Below are positions 1 to 6,806 of a stretch of 22,395 nucleotides of DNA, in pieces. This DNA comes from Lentisphaerota bacterium (lineage in GTDB: Bacteria; Verrucomicrobiota; Lentisphaeria; Victivallales; GWF2-50-93): NCBI GenBank assembly GCA_025360875.1, contig JANYBI010000260.1, forward strand, positions 1-22,395, read 5' to 3'. The notes below the pieces were generated by a model. It did not search any database. It saw only the letters and a list, made by a program, of their open reading frames with translations, and was not told where the DNA came from. The position numbers and the translations under genes were made by a program. Numbering within the stretch: position 1 is the first letter of the stretch; every line of letters starts with the position of its first letter.

Positions 1-69
1 TCTGCCACCAGCGTTCGCGCCGGGGAAGTACAACTGCATCGAGGTGCCGGACGTATATGAGATTAACGG
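1..69 (+). pseudogene. Inverted 69-bp partial copy of the glycosidase gene
   Basis: These bases are the exact reverse complement of 1327-1395, inside the minus-strand glycosidase gene. In the plus direction they read 23 residues (LPPAF...YEING) that include the EVPD motif carrying the likely acid/base glutamate. Identity stops abruptly at base 70. The frame runs on into unrelated sequence and stops at 167-169. The copy touches the window edge, so it may extend further left. Lack of any difference, even at synonymous positions, means either a very recent inverted duplication or a sequence-assembly fold-back. Confidence 0.75.
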
Positions 70-97
70 CATTGGCATGGTACCGTCTTCAATATCT

Positions 98-400
98 TCA
101 GATCCAGTTAAACTTATAAGCCATCCATACAATAACACATACGGTCGCCATTGCATCTACACCCCATGACGATAGAATAATTCCTTCCAAAATCGTGTCG
201 TCCTTTCTTCTGTCGCCTTTGTAGATAATACCATACGGGCATGCTGGATGAAAACTACGGACAAATACCATAAATAGAATTGCTGCTGCGATCAAAATCA
301 TATTTCCCGAAGTTAATTTTTCAAAGGCAAAGAAGATCGCATAGGATACTGCGATCAGAATTAGTATTATTGCAGTCCACTTTTTAGATATTGTAGCCAT
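98..400 (-). CDS. Small three-helix membrane protein, hypothetical
   Basis: I do not recognise the family. The 100-residue product has a short positive N-terminus (MATISKKW), hydrophobic segments at about 9-27, 33-48 and 72-92, and a polar loop containing HPACPYG and KGDRRKDD at about 51-67. It is probably an inner-membrane protein with three helices. The gene is visibly more AT-rich than the glycosidase gene next to it. The ATG at 398-400 has only a weak A-rich Shine-Dalgarno region. It lies between the 69-bp inverted copy and the 3' end of the glycosidase gene, which is consistent with an inserted or rearranged segment. The membrane pattern makes a real gene likely, but no function can be given. 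Confidence 0.55.
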   Translation of the reverse strand: MATISKKWTAIILILIAVSYAIFFAFEKLTSGNMILIAAAILFMVFVRSFHPACPYGIIYKGDRRKDDTILEGIILSSWGVDAMATVCVIVWMAYKFNWI

Positions 401-458
401 CTAAACTTTATCTTTATTTTTTTAGATATCTCAATCGTTATCAGCCTCTTGTCCCTCT

Positions 459-2039
459 CTATTCCTCGAGTTTCCATGCCGACAGGGACTCTATCGACAC
501 CCGGGCACGATCCACTACGATGCCAAGTCCTGGATCGGGCCGTTCAACTTCCTTTAACAACAACTGCATCATGAGAATGTCGTCGACAAAGACTTCCATC
601 CGCTGGCGCCTCTGGCAGATCCGCAGCTGGTATGCATGTCCGCGTTTCACATCGAACTGGCGGCGGTAGCACTCATCGAATTCCGGCAGACGCGCAACGA
701 TAATGCATCCTTCGTCGGCATCAAGTATCACGGCAAGATCGCGGCTCACCTGGCCGGACTTGTGGTCCGCACGTAGCACGAGTCCGCCAGCCGATCCTTC
801 ATCAATTGCGATCTTCGCTTCAATTTCAACTGAAGAGGCGCCTGCACCAGGTGACGCCACCTGGTAGCTGCTCGATGACTTGCCAATGTATCTCCCGTTC
901 TTCAGATCCCAGCTTCCAGAGGTCACGTTCCACTGGCCGTGGTTGCACGGCAGTCCGGAAATAGATCTCGGCTTATCTTTTGAAATCAGATCACCGCAGC
1001 GCCATCCCTGGACGGCCGGATCATATGCGAGGCGAAGCTTTCCTCCATCCACGGTCGTAACTTTCATCGGCGGTGACAAGGTGGCGGTCCAGTGCGCCGC
1101 CGACTGCGTGTAGATCACTCTCCGGCTTCCCTGGAACATGAAACTGCGGCACGAGTATCCGCAGGAACTGTCTCCACAGATGAGGATGTTGTCGCCTTCG
1201 ATCTCGCGGTATGGCCCTTCAGGCCGGTCGGCCACGGCATAGATCGTGGCGCGAGTTGCATAGCGGTCGCTGAATCCGCCACGGTTTCCGTAGTGGAAGC
1301 CCGTGAGACAGGTCATGTACCAGCGCCCGTTAATCTCATATACGTCCGGCACCTCGATGCAGTTGTACTTCCCCGGCGCGAACGCTGGTGGCAGATGCGT
1401 CCACTTCACCAGATCATCGGATCGTACCGCTGCGATCACGGCCTGCTGCGGTCCTTCGGCCGCCGGCACGCGGGTCGCATAGAACCCGATCCAGCCGCGT
1501 CCGTCCGGATTGCGCACGACGATCAGATCACGGCAGTCCACCACTCCTGGAATATTGTTTCCGGGACCGTTTGCCCATACAGGCGGATTAAGAGGTGCCT
1601 TGAATCCGACATACCAGCACGGGTCCGGCTCGATGACCGGATTGCCAGGATGGCGTGTCCAAGTCTTGAAATCCTTGCTCGTAGCCAGTCCGATCTTCTG
1701 CATGTTCGACTTGTTCGCCTCGGAACGCATCGTGTAATAGAGGTAGAAGAGGCCGTCATGTTCCAGTACACATCCGGTCCAGTTCTGCAGGTCGTCGTCT
1801 GTCCCCGGCTTGTTCGGTCCCATGGCAAGTTCTTCCTCGCGCCAGTGGATCAGATCCCGGCTAGTACAATGACCCAGCCAGTCCTGGTCCGCCTTCGGCC
1901 GGTTCGACTCATGTGCAAGTGTCTGCAGATGCAGCAGGTGAAGTTCGCCGCCGTGTTCAACGCCCCAGGTGTCCCACATCGCCATGCCCGAAGGCCGGTA
2001 CTCGACTGTCTTCGGCAGCTTGTCCGTATATGCGCCCAT
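459..2039 (-). CDS. Five-bladed beta-propeller glycoside hydrolase, GH32/GH43-like
   Basis: The product (526 residues from the chosen start) has a propeller of about 350 residues followed by a beta-sandwich at about 375-526, the layout of GH32 (clan GH-J) enzymes. Candidate catalytic positions are D23 in MWDTW, R170-D171 in VDCRDLIVV (the RDP position) and E229 in IEVPDVYE (the ECP position). The usual WMNDPNG nucleophile motif is not intact, so family and substrate are uncertain; GH43 or an unclassified relative is possible. Blade repeats such as SRDLIHW, SKDFKTW and SDDLVKW are typical of these propellers. The ATG at 2039 is preferred because AGGAG lies 8 bases upstream. An ATG at 2045 and a longer frame from 2102 are less well placed. 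No signal peptide is seen from this start, suggesting a cytoplasmic enzyme acting on imported oligosaccharides. Confidence 0.82.
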   Translation of the reverse strand: MGAYTDKLPKTVEYRPSGMAMWDTWGVEHGGELHLLHLQTLAHESNRPKADQDWLGHCTSRDLIHWREEELAMGPNKPGTDDDLQNWTGCVLEHDGLFYLYYTMRSEANKSNMQKIGLATSKDFKTWTRHPGNPVIEPDPCWYVGFKAPLNPPVWANGPGNNIPGVVDCRDLIVVRNPDGRGWIGFYATRVPAAEGPQQAVIAAVRSDDLVKWTHLPPAFAPGKYNCIEVPDVYEINGRWYMTCLTGFHYGNRGGFSDRYATRATIYAVADRPEGPYREIEGDNILICGDSSCGYSCRSFMFQGSRRVIYTQSAAHWTATLSPPMKVTTVDGGKLRLAYDPAVQGWRCGDLISKDKPRSISGLPCNHGQWNVTSGSWDLKNGRYIGKSSSSYQVASPGAGASSVEIEAKIAIDEGSAGGLVLRADHKSGQVSRDLAVILDADEGCIIVARLPEFDECYRRQFDVKRGHAYQLRICQRRQRMEVFVDDILMMQLLLKEVERPDPGLGIVVDRARVSIESLSAWKLEE

Positions 2040-2287
2040 AACCATATCTCCTAAAAGATTTGATTTAATGAAGCAGAAAAGGTAATCCGGAAAGACATAC
2101 ATTCAAGCAAACGTCATCTCGCACAGAGACGCTAAGTCACAAAGAGAAAATTTCAGGACTAAAATGGATCAGAGCGTCTATTCCACAGCTAGTTATTGCT
2201 TGATTTTCGCAACTTACCAAAGTACTTTCCGGCAAGACAGGAATTCCATCTAATCATAGGCATGCAAAAAACAAATAGGAACGGGAC
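2040..2287. promoter_or_regulatory. Divergent intergenic region, glycosidase and lipoprotein
   Basis: No gene is seen in these 248 bases between two divergently transcribed genes, so both promoters should lie here. At 2122-2150 there is a degenerate series of GAGACGC/CACAAAGAG units of the sort repeated between genes in many environmental bacteria. TCGCAA at 2207-2212 (TTGCGA on the minus strand) matches one arm of the palindrome at 10353-10367. No convincing -35/-10 pair was found. Confidence 0.4.
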
Positions 2288-2899
2288 ATGAATCGAAAGA
2301 AGCTGGCATCAATTGCCACAGGAATGCTTCTATCCGCTACACTCCTTCTGACCAGTGGATGCAGGACGGATTTGTCAAATCAACGGCGGATATCCCTGCA
2401 ATCCGTCCAAGCCCTGACCTCTGGAAGCATAGGGAATTGCAAGGAGGAATACGGAGAGGTATTCGTCTCCATTGTTGACAAGTATGGGGACTGCCATATC
2501 TTCCTGCTTGAACACCCCGGACTTTCCAACAAGGATGCACTTTCCGCTCTCAAGGCAAAGAAAGGGGATCAGAAAGTAGTTAGCTTTAATGAATTCGAGA
2601 AGATTGAAGACCTCAAGGAATTTGCTGAGAAAAGTTCTGGCTTCGGGGGAGAACTCAAAATATTAAAAGACAAAGAAAAGGAAATTTATATTGTTGACTT
2701 GCAGCGAACCTCTGGGGTGGTATCAACTGAGGCATATATTTATCAAAAGGTTCTTGAGAAGTATAAACTTATAAAAAGGCTCCAATTTGTGTCCATGCAT
2801 TACAGAACTTTTAGTTTCTCAAATAATAAGTTGTCAGTCAAGCTTGTTAATTCATCGACTAAATCAGAGGAACTTGAACTGGAATTATTAATTTCATAA
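2288..2899 (+). CDS. Predicted lipoprotein, hypothetical
   Basis: The 203-residue product begins with a lipoprotein signal: MNRKK, a hydrophobic stretch and the lipobox LTSGC, with acylated cysteine C25. The mature protein therefore should be anchored to a membrane facing the periplasm. The remainder is charged, with mixed alpha/beta character and lysine/glutamate-rich segments near 85-135. I do not recognise a family. An AGGAACGGG ribosome-binding region precedes the ATG. The gene diverges from the glycosidase gene and is followed by a long spacer, so it is probably monocistronic. The gene body is AT-richer than the glycosidase gene. Confidence 0.7.
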   Translation: MNRKKLASIATGMLLSATLLLTSGCRTDLSNQRRISLQSVQALTSGSIGNCKEEYGEVFVSIVDKYGDCHIFLLEHPGLSNKDALSALKAKKGDQKVVSFNEFEKIEDLKEFAEKSSGFGGELKILKDKEKEIYIVDLQRTSGVVSTEAYIYQKVLEKYKLIKRLQFVSMHYRTFSFSNNKLSVKLVNSSTKSEELELELLIS

Positions 2900-3189
2900 C
2901 CAAAGGGAACCTCTAAAATTTGACAAGCGGTCCGCCGCGACGGATGGAAGATTTTTAATAAGCCGGCTTCGGCCTGTCCACCCCCCATATTGATTTGACG
3001 AAGGCGGATAACTCGTGTTCGAGCGTTCTTAATGAAATCTGAAAAAGCCAAAGAACGCGCAAATCCTCCACAGGAGGACTACTACGAGCAAAATAACCTA
3101 TATTTGAACTCATCACTAAGTCCGACAGGCTCCTTCGGAGGACAATTTCCAAAATTCAAACAAGTTCCAATTTTCAAATTCCGAACACC

Positions 3190-3272
3190 CAAACTGAAGT
3201 TTGTACTCCAACGGCTATTTCCAATTTTACCGTATAAAATCGAGCAAATGTTGGAGTCCAAGCTTTAGCTTG
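3190..3272. repeat. REP/BIME-like pair of inverted palindromic units
   Basis: Left unit: CAAACT-ga-AGTTTG at 3190-3203 followed by ACTCCAAC at 3205-3212. Right unit, inverted: GTTGGAGT at 3250-3257 followed by CAAGCT-tt-AGCTTG at 3259-3272. ACTCCAAC and GTTGGAGT are exact reverse complements. The two hairpins differ at paired positions in a way that keeps both stems intact, which is evidence that structure is being maintained. About 37 AT-rich bases separate the arms. A similar hairpin occurs at 11719-11734. Confidence 0.6.
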
Positions 3273-3359
3273 TCTTATATCCTCGATGCCTGGAATTTCG
3301 CCCGCAATAGGCAAAACAGCTAATCCACTATTTCCGCAAAAGTCTAACTTTGCTAGTTT

Positions 3360-3376
3360 CCCCAACCGAGTTGGGG
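3360..3376 (+). terminator. Candidate hairpin terminator
   Basis: CCCCAAC-cga-GTTGGGG forms a perfect 7-bp stem with a 3-base loop and is followed only by a short TTTA. It sits just before the predicted promoter at 3394-3422 and could insulate the next gene from upstream transcription. The weak T-tract makes Rho-independent function uncertain. Confidence 0.4.
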
Positions 3377-3393
3377 TTTACCGGTGAATTATC

Positions 3394-3422
3394 TTGACCC
3401 CCTTTTTTTTGCATGATATGGT
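3394..3422 (+). promoter_or_regulatory. Predicted sigma70-type promoter for the 3482 gene
   Basis: TTGACC at 3394-3399 and TATGGT at 3417-3422 are separated by 17 bases, the optimal spacing for a housekeeping promoter. A run of eight Ts lies in the spacer. Transcription would start near 3430, leaving a leader of about 50 bases before the ATG at 3482. Confidence 0.5.
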
Positions 3423-3481
3423 AATGTTGGGTTTTTCATAAAGAATGAGGAATTTCATTTAATTACGGTTGTACTCATAAA

Positions 3482-4057
3482 ATGAATCAAACATCATTTC
3501 TCGCCTCTCTTCTTAAGAACAAAGGAATCCGATACGTGATCTCCGGAAGTATTGTCGTCCTAATCATAATAATCACCGTTATTATTTTAGGGATTTATTT
3601 CATGCGCCCTATACCCAACATGAAACTGGAAGTACGCCTTGACCAAAAGATCATCTACGAGTCTTCTTTTGCGATTTATCGGAAAAACCATTCTGATTCC
3701 TATGATATGATTCCAGAGAAATCACTTAGCTTTATATTCAATGCACCTAGAGCAATCGTATGGCAAGGGTATAAAGATGATGATGAGATAACTGCTATAG
3801 ATCAAAAAATAGAGTGTGATGTATGGTTGGCAGGAACTGACTCAGATCTGTTGATATTAGGCGTCTCTTTCATGGGACAAAACTCGTGTTACATGAATAC
3901 CCTTCATATCGTCCATCCGGGTCTGCGAGAAGAGTCAATCATTGCTTCAGGCTTAGTGATTATCACTGTACCAGTTGATGAGAAGCTCAAAAAGCCTCTA
4001 GACATCACCCAAAAATTCACTTCACCTAATCACGAGCCCAGACTCGTGATTAGGTAA
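3482..4057 (+). CDS. Membrane-anchored hypothetical protein
   Basis: The 191-residue product has one strongly hydrophobic segment at about 17-42 (ISGSIVVLIIIITVIILGIYF), preceded by lysines and an arginine, then a mostly beta-like domain of about 150 residues. This suggests a single-pass protein with the C-terminal part outside the cytoplasm. No family is recognised. The ATG has no good Shine-Dalgarno sequence, so the start is not certain. A plausible promoter lies at 3394-3422. The last codons and the stop lie inside a perfect 13-bp hairpin at 4024-4055, so the C-terminal NHEPRLVIR residues may come from a palindrome that moved into the gene end. Confidence 0.6.
   Translation: MNQTSFLASLLKNKGIRYVISGSIVVLIIIITVIILGIYFMRPIPNMKLEVRLDQKIIYESSFAIYRKNHSDSYDMIPEKSLSFIFNAPRAIVWQGYKDDDEITAIDQKIECDVWLAGTDSDLLILGVSFMGQNSCYMNTLHIVHPGLREESIIASGLVIITVPVDEKLKKPLDITQKFTSPNHEPRLVIR
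4024..4055. repeat. 13-bp perfect hairpin overlapping a stop codon
   Basis: ACCTAATCACGAG at 4024-4036 and CTCGTGATTAGGT at 4043-4055 pair perfectly around the loop CCCAGA. The TAA stop of the upstream gene begins at 4055. There is no T-run directly after the stem, so it is not a classical intrinsic terminator. It may protect the transcript end, attenuate read-through into the cupin gene, or be an inserted palindromic repeat. Confidence 0.6.
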
Positions 4058-4091
4058 GCTTAAACTTTCGACAAAAAAGGAGGGAATATAT

Positions 4092-4484
4092 ATGCCTGTT
4101 ATCAGAACTAACGAGAAAGCGATGGGGGAAGGGAATCGCCCGGAATGGAGCAAAGTGACCAGTGCTGGTATTTTCCGGGTCCCATTTGCGGGCAGCCGCT
4201 TCGACTGCCACTACCACGACTGCCACGAGTACTGGCTGGTATTCCGGGGCAAAGCCAAGGTCATGACGGAAGGGAAGACCTCATATGTGAAGCCCGGCGA
4301 CATTGTCTGCACAAAGGCGGGCGATGAACATGACGTGCTCGAGGTCTACGAAGATATTGAGGCGTTCTGGCTCGAGGACGCCACGGCTGCTGGCGGCCGC
4401 ATCGGACACCTGCATTACAGCGCGGACAAGGCCAAGGGACACCCGGTTCCAGCCTTGCCCCTGCCGGAGGATTTCCCAAAATGA
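4092..4484 (+). CDS. Small cupin-domain protein
   Basis: The 130-residue product is a single cupin barrel. Motif 1 is seen as HYHDCHEYWLVFRG (about 37-50), with histidines and a glutamate in the metal-binding positions. Motif 2 is GDIVCTKAGDEHDV (about 66-79), supplying the last histidine. Such small cupins act as sugar isomerases, epimerases, lyases or ligand sensors; which one cannot be told here. The start has an excellent AAGGAGGG upstream. The stop overlaps the next gene's start in ATGA at 4481-4484, implying translational coupling with the oxidoreductase and a shared pathway, probably handling a sugar or sugar acid. Confidence 0.85.
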   Translation: MPVIRTNEKAMGEGNRPEWSKVTSAGIFRVPFAGSRFDCHYHDCHEYWLVFRGKAKVMTEGKTSYVKPGDIVCTKAGDEHDVLEVYEDIEAFWLEDATAAGGRIGHLHYSADKAKGHPVPALPLPEDFPK

Positions 4485-5545
4485 ACAAACCTCTCAAGTA
4501 CATACATATCGGTGTCGGCGGTTTTGGACAGCACTGGTGTACGGCGGTCCTGCCGCGCCTCAAGGAACTGGGTTTGGCTGTGCCGGTTGCCGCCGTTGAC
4601 ATCAATCCGGAAATGCTGGCCAAGGCCAAGACACAGCTGGGACTTGCCGATGATCAGATCTACTCCAATGCTGAAAAGGCCATTGCCGAGCGCAAACCTG
4701 ATTTCATCACCATAGTGGTTCCGCCTGCCTTCCATGAGAAGATGGTTGATCTTGCCGTGGCTCATGGCTGCCATATTCTATCTGAGAAACCGATCGCCGA
4801 CACGATGGAAGCCTGCTGCCGCATTTACTCAAAGGTGAAGAAGGCAGGACTTAAGATGGCGGTCACCATGAGCCACCGGTTCGACCAGGACAAGCAGACC
4901 CTTGAAGCGGAAATCAGAGGAGGCAAGTACGGACGGTTGAACTATATCGTTGGCCGCTTTACCCACAATTGCCGCAAGTTCGCAAGCTGGGGGAAGTTCC
5001 GCCATGAAATCCCCGACCCGCTGCTGGTTGAAGGGGCGGTGCATCATTTCGACATTCTGCGCGCACTTTCTGGATCCAATGCGAAAACGGTCTATGCTCT
5101 GACCTGGAATCCGCCATGGGGGGAATATGCTGGTGACTCCACGGGCATTGTGACCATCGAGATGGAGAATGGCGTGAAATGCGTATATGAAGGCGCCAAG
5201 GCCAACTCCTCGACGATGAACGGCTGGACAAACGAATACTTCCGGGCCGAGTGTGAAGACGGAACACTGGAACTCGACCGGCGCTGCCTGCGGGTGATGC
5301 GGGGCGTGGCGTGGGATAAACCGCTGTCCCAGGATCTGCCGCTGCTCCAGCAGCCGGTCTGGATGAACGCATGGCTGGCCGAACTGTTCGTGAACTGGCT
5401 GGACGGAGGCCCGCAGCCGCCGAATAATCTTGACGACAATATCCAATGCTGCGCCATGCTGTTTGCAGCCATCGAGTCCGCACATACAGGGCAGGTTGTC
5501 GATGTCCAGGAGTTCCTTGAGAGGAACATGAAGTCTGTCGGATAA
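4481..5545 (+). CDS. Gfo/Idh/MocA family NAD(P)-dependent oxidoreductase
   Basis: The 354-residue product has an N-terminal Rossmann fold with the dinucleotide loop GVGGFGQHW at 11-19 and an acidic residue, D40, at the end of the second strand, favouring NAD. The family's EKP motif is at 102-104 (SEKPIAD) and the catalytic-region motif at about 184-194 (EGAVHHFDILR). The C-terminal half is the usual alpha/beta substrate domain. Family members oxidise or reduce sugars, inositols and related polyols in the cytoplasm. The length is normal. Overlap with the cupin gene points to a two-gene operon. The exact substrate cannot be read from sequence. Confidence 0.9.
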   Translation: MNKPLKYIHIGVGGFGQHWCTAVLPRLKELGLAVPVAAVDINPEMLAKAKTQLGLADDQIYSNAEKAIAERKPDFITIVVPPAFHEKMVDLAVAHGCHILSEKPIADTMEACCRIYSKVKKAGLKMAVTMSHRFDQDKQTLEAEIRGGKYGRLNYIVGRFTHNCRKFASWGKFRHEIPDPLLVEGAVHHFDILRALSGSNAKTVYALTWNPPWGEYAGDSTGIVTIEMENGVKCVYEGAKANSSTMNGWTNEYFRAECEDGTLELDRRCLRVMRGVAWDKPLSQDLPLLQQPVWMNAWLAELFVNWLDGGPQPPNNLDDNIQCCAMLFAAIESAHTGQVVDVQEFLERNMKSVG

Positions 5546-5552
5546 ACGCATA

Positions 5553-5580
5553 CGGCGGATACCGGAGAACGGCACCGCCG
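5553..5580 (+). terminator. Possible stem-loop after the cupin/oxidoreductase operon
   Basis: CGGCGG at 5553-5558 pairs with CCGCCG at 5575-5580, and CCG (5562-5564) with CGG (5570-5572) inside it. The structure starts eight bases after the oxidoreductase stop codon. There is no T-tract, so it is a weak terminator candidate or an mRNA 3'-end stabiliser. Confidence 0.3.
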
Positions 5581-5614
5581 ATGCTTGGCGTCCTGTATCA
5601 AATCCTCACAAAAA

Positions 5615-5643
5615 TTGTCAAAGTTCCATTCTAGAGTTATATT
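5615..5643 (+). promoter_or_regulatory. Predicted sigma70-type promoter of the toxin-antitoxin operon
   Basis: TTGTCA at 5615-5620 and TATATT at 5638-5643 are spaced by exactly 17 bases. The -10 ends 18 bases before the toxin start, so the leader is very short. Operons of this type are usually repressed by their own antitoxin binding near this site. Confidence 0.6.
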
Positions 5644-5661
5644 GGTAAAAAAGGAAAACTG

Positions 5662-5949
5662 ATGCTTATATTTGAATGGGATCAGGCAAAGGCAAAGCAA
5701 AATATTAAAAACCATGAAATTTCCTTTGATGAAGCTTCAAGCGCTTTTGGTGATGTATTGTCCTTGACCGTTTACGATCCTCTTCATTCTGAAAAAGAAG
5801 ACAGATTCATACTGATAGGAAATTCATTCAAAAATCGCATAATTGTAGTTGTCCATACCGAAAGAGGAGACAGAATTAGAATTATAAGCGCTCGAAAAGC
5901 CACGAAAAGAGAAAGGAGTCAATATGAAAAAAACACGAAAAGACAATGA
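5662..5949 (+). CDS. brnT: BrnT family ribonuclease toxin (DUF497)
   Basis: The 95-residue product matches BrnT throughout: FEWDxxKAxxNxxxHxISFxEA at 4-25 with FGD at 29-31, DPLHSEKEDR at 39-48, and the C-terminal RIISARKATKRERSQYE at 73-89. BrnT toxins are RelE-fold ribonucleases that stop growth when free and are neutralised by a partner antitoxin. The length is typical and the frame is intact. AAGGAAA precedes the ATG, and a strong promoter lies just upstream. The 3' end overlaps the antitoxin start by 26 bases. The toxin-first order is normal for the family. Base composition is AT-richer than both flanks, suggesting acquisition. Confidence 0.9.
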   Translation: MLIFEWDQAKAKQNIKNHEISFDEASSAFGDVLSLTVYDPLHSEKEDRFILIGNSFKNRIIVVVHTERGDRIRIISARKATKRERSQYEKNTKRQ

Positions 5950-6133
5950 AATGCTCAAAGAATATGATTTCAGCAACGCTATCCGCGGAAAATATGCGAA
6001 AAGATATTCTGAAGGGACAAACGTCATTGTCCTCGATCCTGATGTTGCAAAATTCTTCTCCGACCATGATTCAGTCAACGAAGCCCTCCGCTCAATAATT
6101 GGAATCATAAAACATCACAGGAAAACTGCATGA
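5924..6133 (+). CDS. Antitoxin partner of the BrnT toxin
   Basis: The 69-residue product contains YDFSNAIRGKYAKRYSEGT near its start, then VIVLDPDVAKFF and SVNEALRSIIGIIKHHRK. This layout, an N-terminal toxin-binding segment followed by a compact DNA-binding-like domain, is common in antitoxins paired with DUF497/BrnT toxins. It is not the classic Brucella BrnA form, so the symbol is left blank. The chosen ATG is inside the toxin gene and is supported by AAAGGAG six bases upstream; an in-frame ATG at 5951 is a weaker alternative. The overlap couples synthesis of the two proteins. Confidence 0.8.
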   Translation: MKKTRKDNEMLKEYDFSNAIRGKYAKRYSEGTNVIVLDPDVAKFFSDHDSVNEALRSIIGIIKHHRKTA

Positions 6134-6210
6134 CAAGATGGTCGTTAGGCGACGATGTGACAGGAAGGTTTTCAACGAAAAGATTAATTTAAACATAAGA
6201 GGCTCGGGAA

Positions 6211-6777
6211 ATGAAGACATTGAATGTTTTGATCGCCGGTGCAGTAGGCTTGCTAGCAATCCTGTCGGCAGGATGTTCCAGTTTGAAAGGGACAACGAAA
6301 GGCCCGGCTGCGGAAAGCGCCGACAAGACATCGGTATGGAACGGGATCTGGACAGACCAGGGCAAATTAAAAGTCGCCACGGACCTGAAAGTGTTCAAGA
6401 CTCCTCCTTCTTCCATAAGGGTGGAGTCTGACGGAGGGCCTGTCAATGGCAGCGTCAGCCAGGAACTGAAGAACGTCGCAGGGAAGAAACTCAGGGTCCA
6501 GGGCTGGGTCATGTTCAAAGGTCTCACCAAGTGTTCCGTCGGGATAGGTTCTTTCGACTCATCATGGAAACTCCTGGAATGGGGCAGCGCCTTCTATGCT
6601 GATTCAGTGAACGAGCTTGAATGGACATCTTTTGACAAGATCATCGAAATTCCTGCAAACGCGGAAAAAATAAATCTTTCCCTTGGAATAACCGGGGAAG
6701 GAAGCGCTTGGTTCGGGGATATCAAGGTCGATGAAGTCAAGTACAATCCGATAGAGACCCAGCCAAAGAATCCTTAA
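6211..6777 (+). CDS. Predicted lipoprotein with carbohydrate-binding-like jelly roll
   Basis: The 188-residue product has a lipoprotein signal ending in LSAGC, with acylated C22, then a Ser/Thr/Ala-rich linker and a beta-sandwich-like domain at about 45-180. The pattern of strands and the ending SAWFGDIKVDEV resemble the closing strands of CBM4/9-type and related sugar-binding jelly rolls (usually W-F-D-D-V). It probably sits on a membrane facing outward and may bind glycans. The family is inferred from fold-like pattern only. A GAGG ribosome-binding region is upstream. The DapA-family gene begins about 30 bases after its stop, so the two may be co-transcribed. Confidence 0.65.
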   Translation: MKTLNVLIAGAVGLLAILSAGCSSLKGTTKGPAAESADKTSVWNGIWTDQGKLKVATDLKVFKTPPSSIRVESDGGPVNGSVSQELKNVAGKKLRVQGWVMFKGLTKCSVGIGSFDSSWKLLEWGSAFYADSVNELEWTSFDKIIEIPANAEKINLSLGITGEGSAWFGDIKVDEVKYNPIETQPKNP

Positions 6778-6806
6778 ACATCCATCCAGCAATACGGGTG
6801 AAATAC

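Larger units (their letters stand above)
2900..3381. repeat. Palindrome-rich intergenic spacer
   Basis: No credible gene is seen here; the short open frames are low-complexity. The stretch is crowded with small inverted repeats: TCCTCC-aca-GGAGGA at 3064-3078, CTCC-ttc-GGAG at 3130-3140, the composite element at 3190-3272 and a hairpin at 3360-3376. Such clusters resemble REP/BIME-type debris in intergenic DNA. Assignment to a named repeat family would need a genome-wide comparison. Confidence 0.5.

Noticed and set aside
1092..2054. Long plus-strand open frame of 320 codons opposite the glycosidase gene
   Set aside because: It is antisense to a clear enzyme gene, arginine/valine-rich and without motifs; GC-rich coding DNA often leaves the opposite strand open.
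3032..3268. Plus-strand open frame of 78 codons in the palindrome-rich spacer
   Set aside because: The translation is low-complexity and built from the repeat units; no ribosome-binding site.
4829..5575. Minus-strand open frame of 248 codons opposite the oxidoreductase gene
   Set aside because: Antisense shadow with Cys/His/Arg-rich composition; the plus-strand frame is a clear Gfo/Idh protein.
6138..6431. Plus-strand open frame of 97 codons overlapping the lipoprotein gene start
   Set aside because: Out of frame with the lipoprotein, whose signal peptide and lipobox are clear; the alternative product is compositionally odd.
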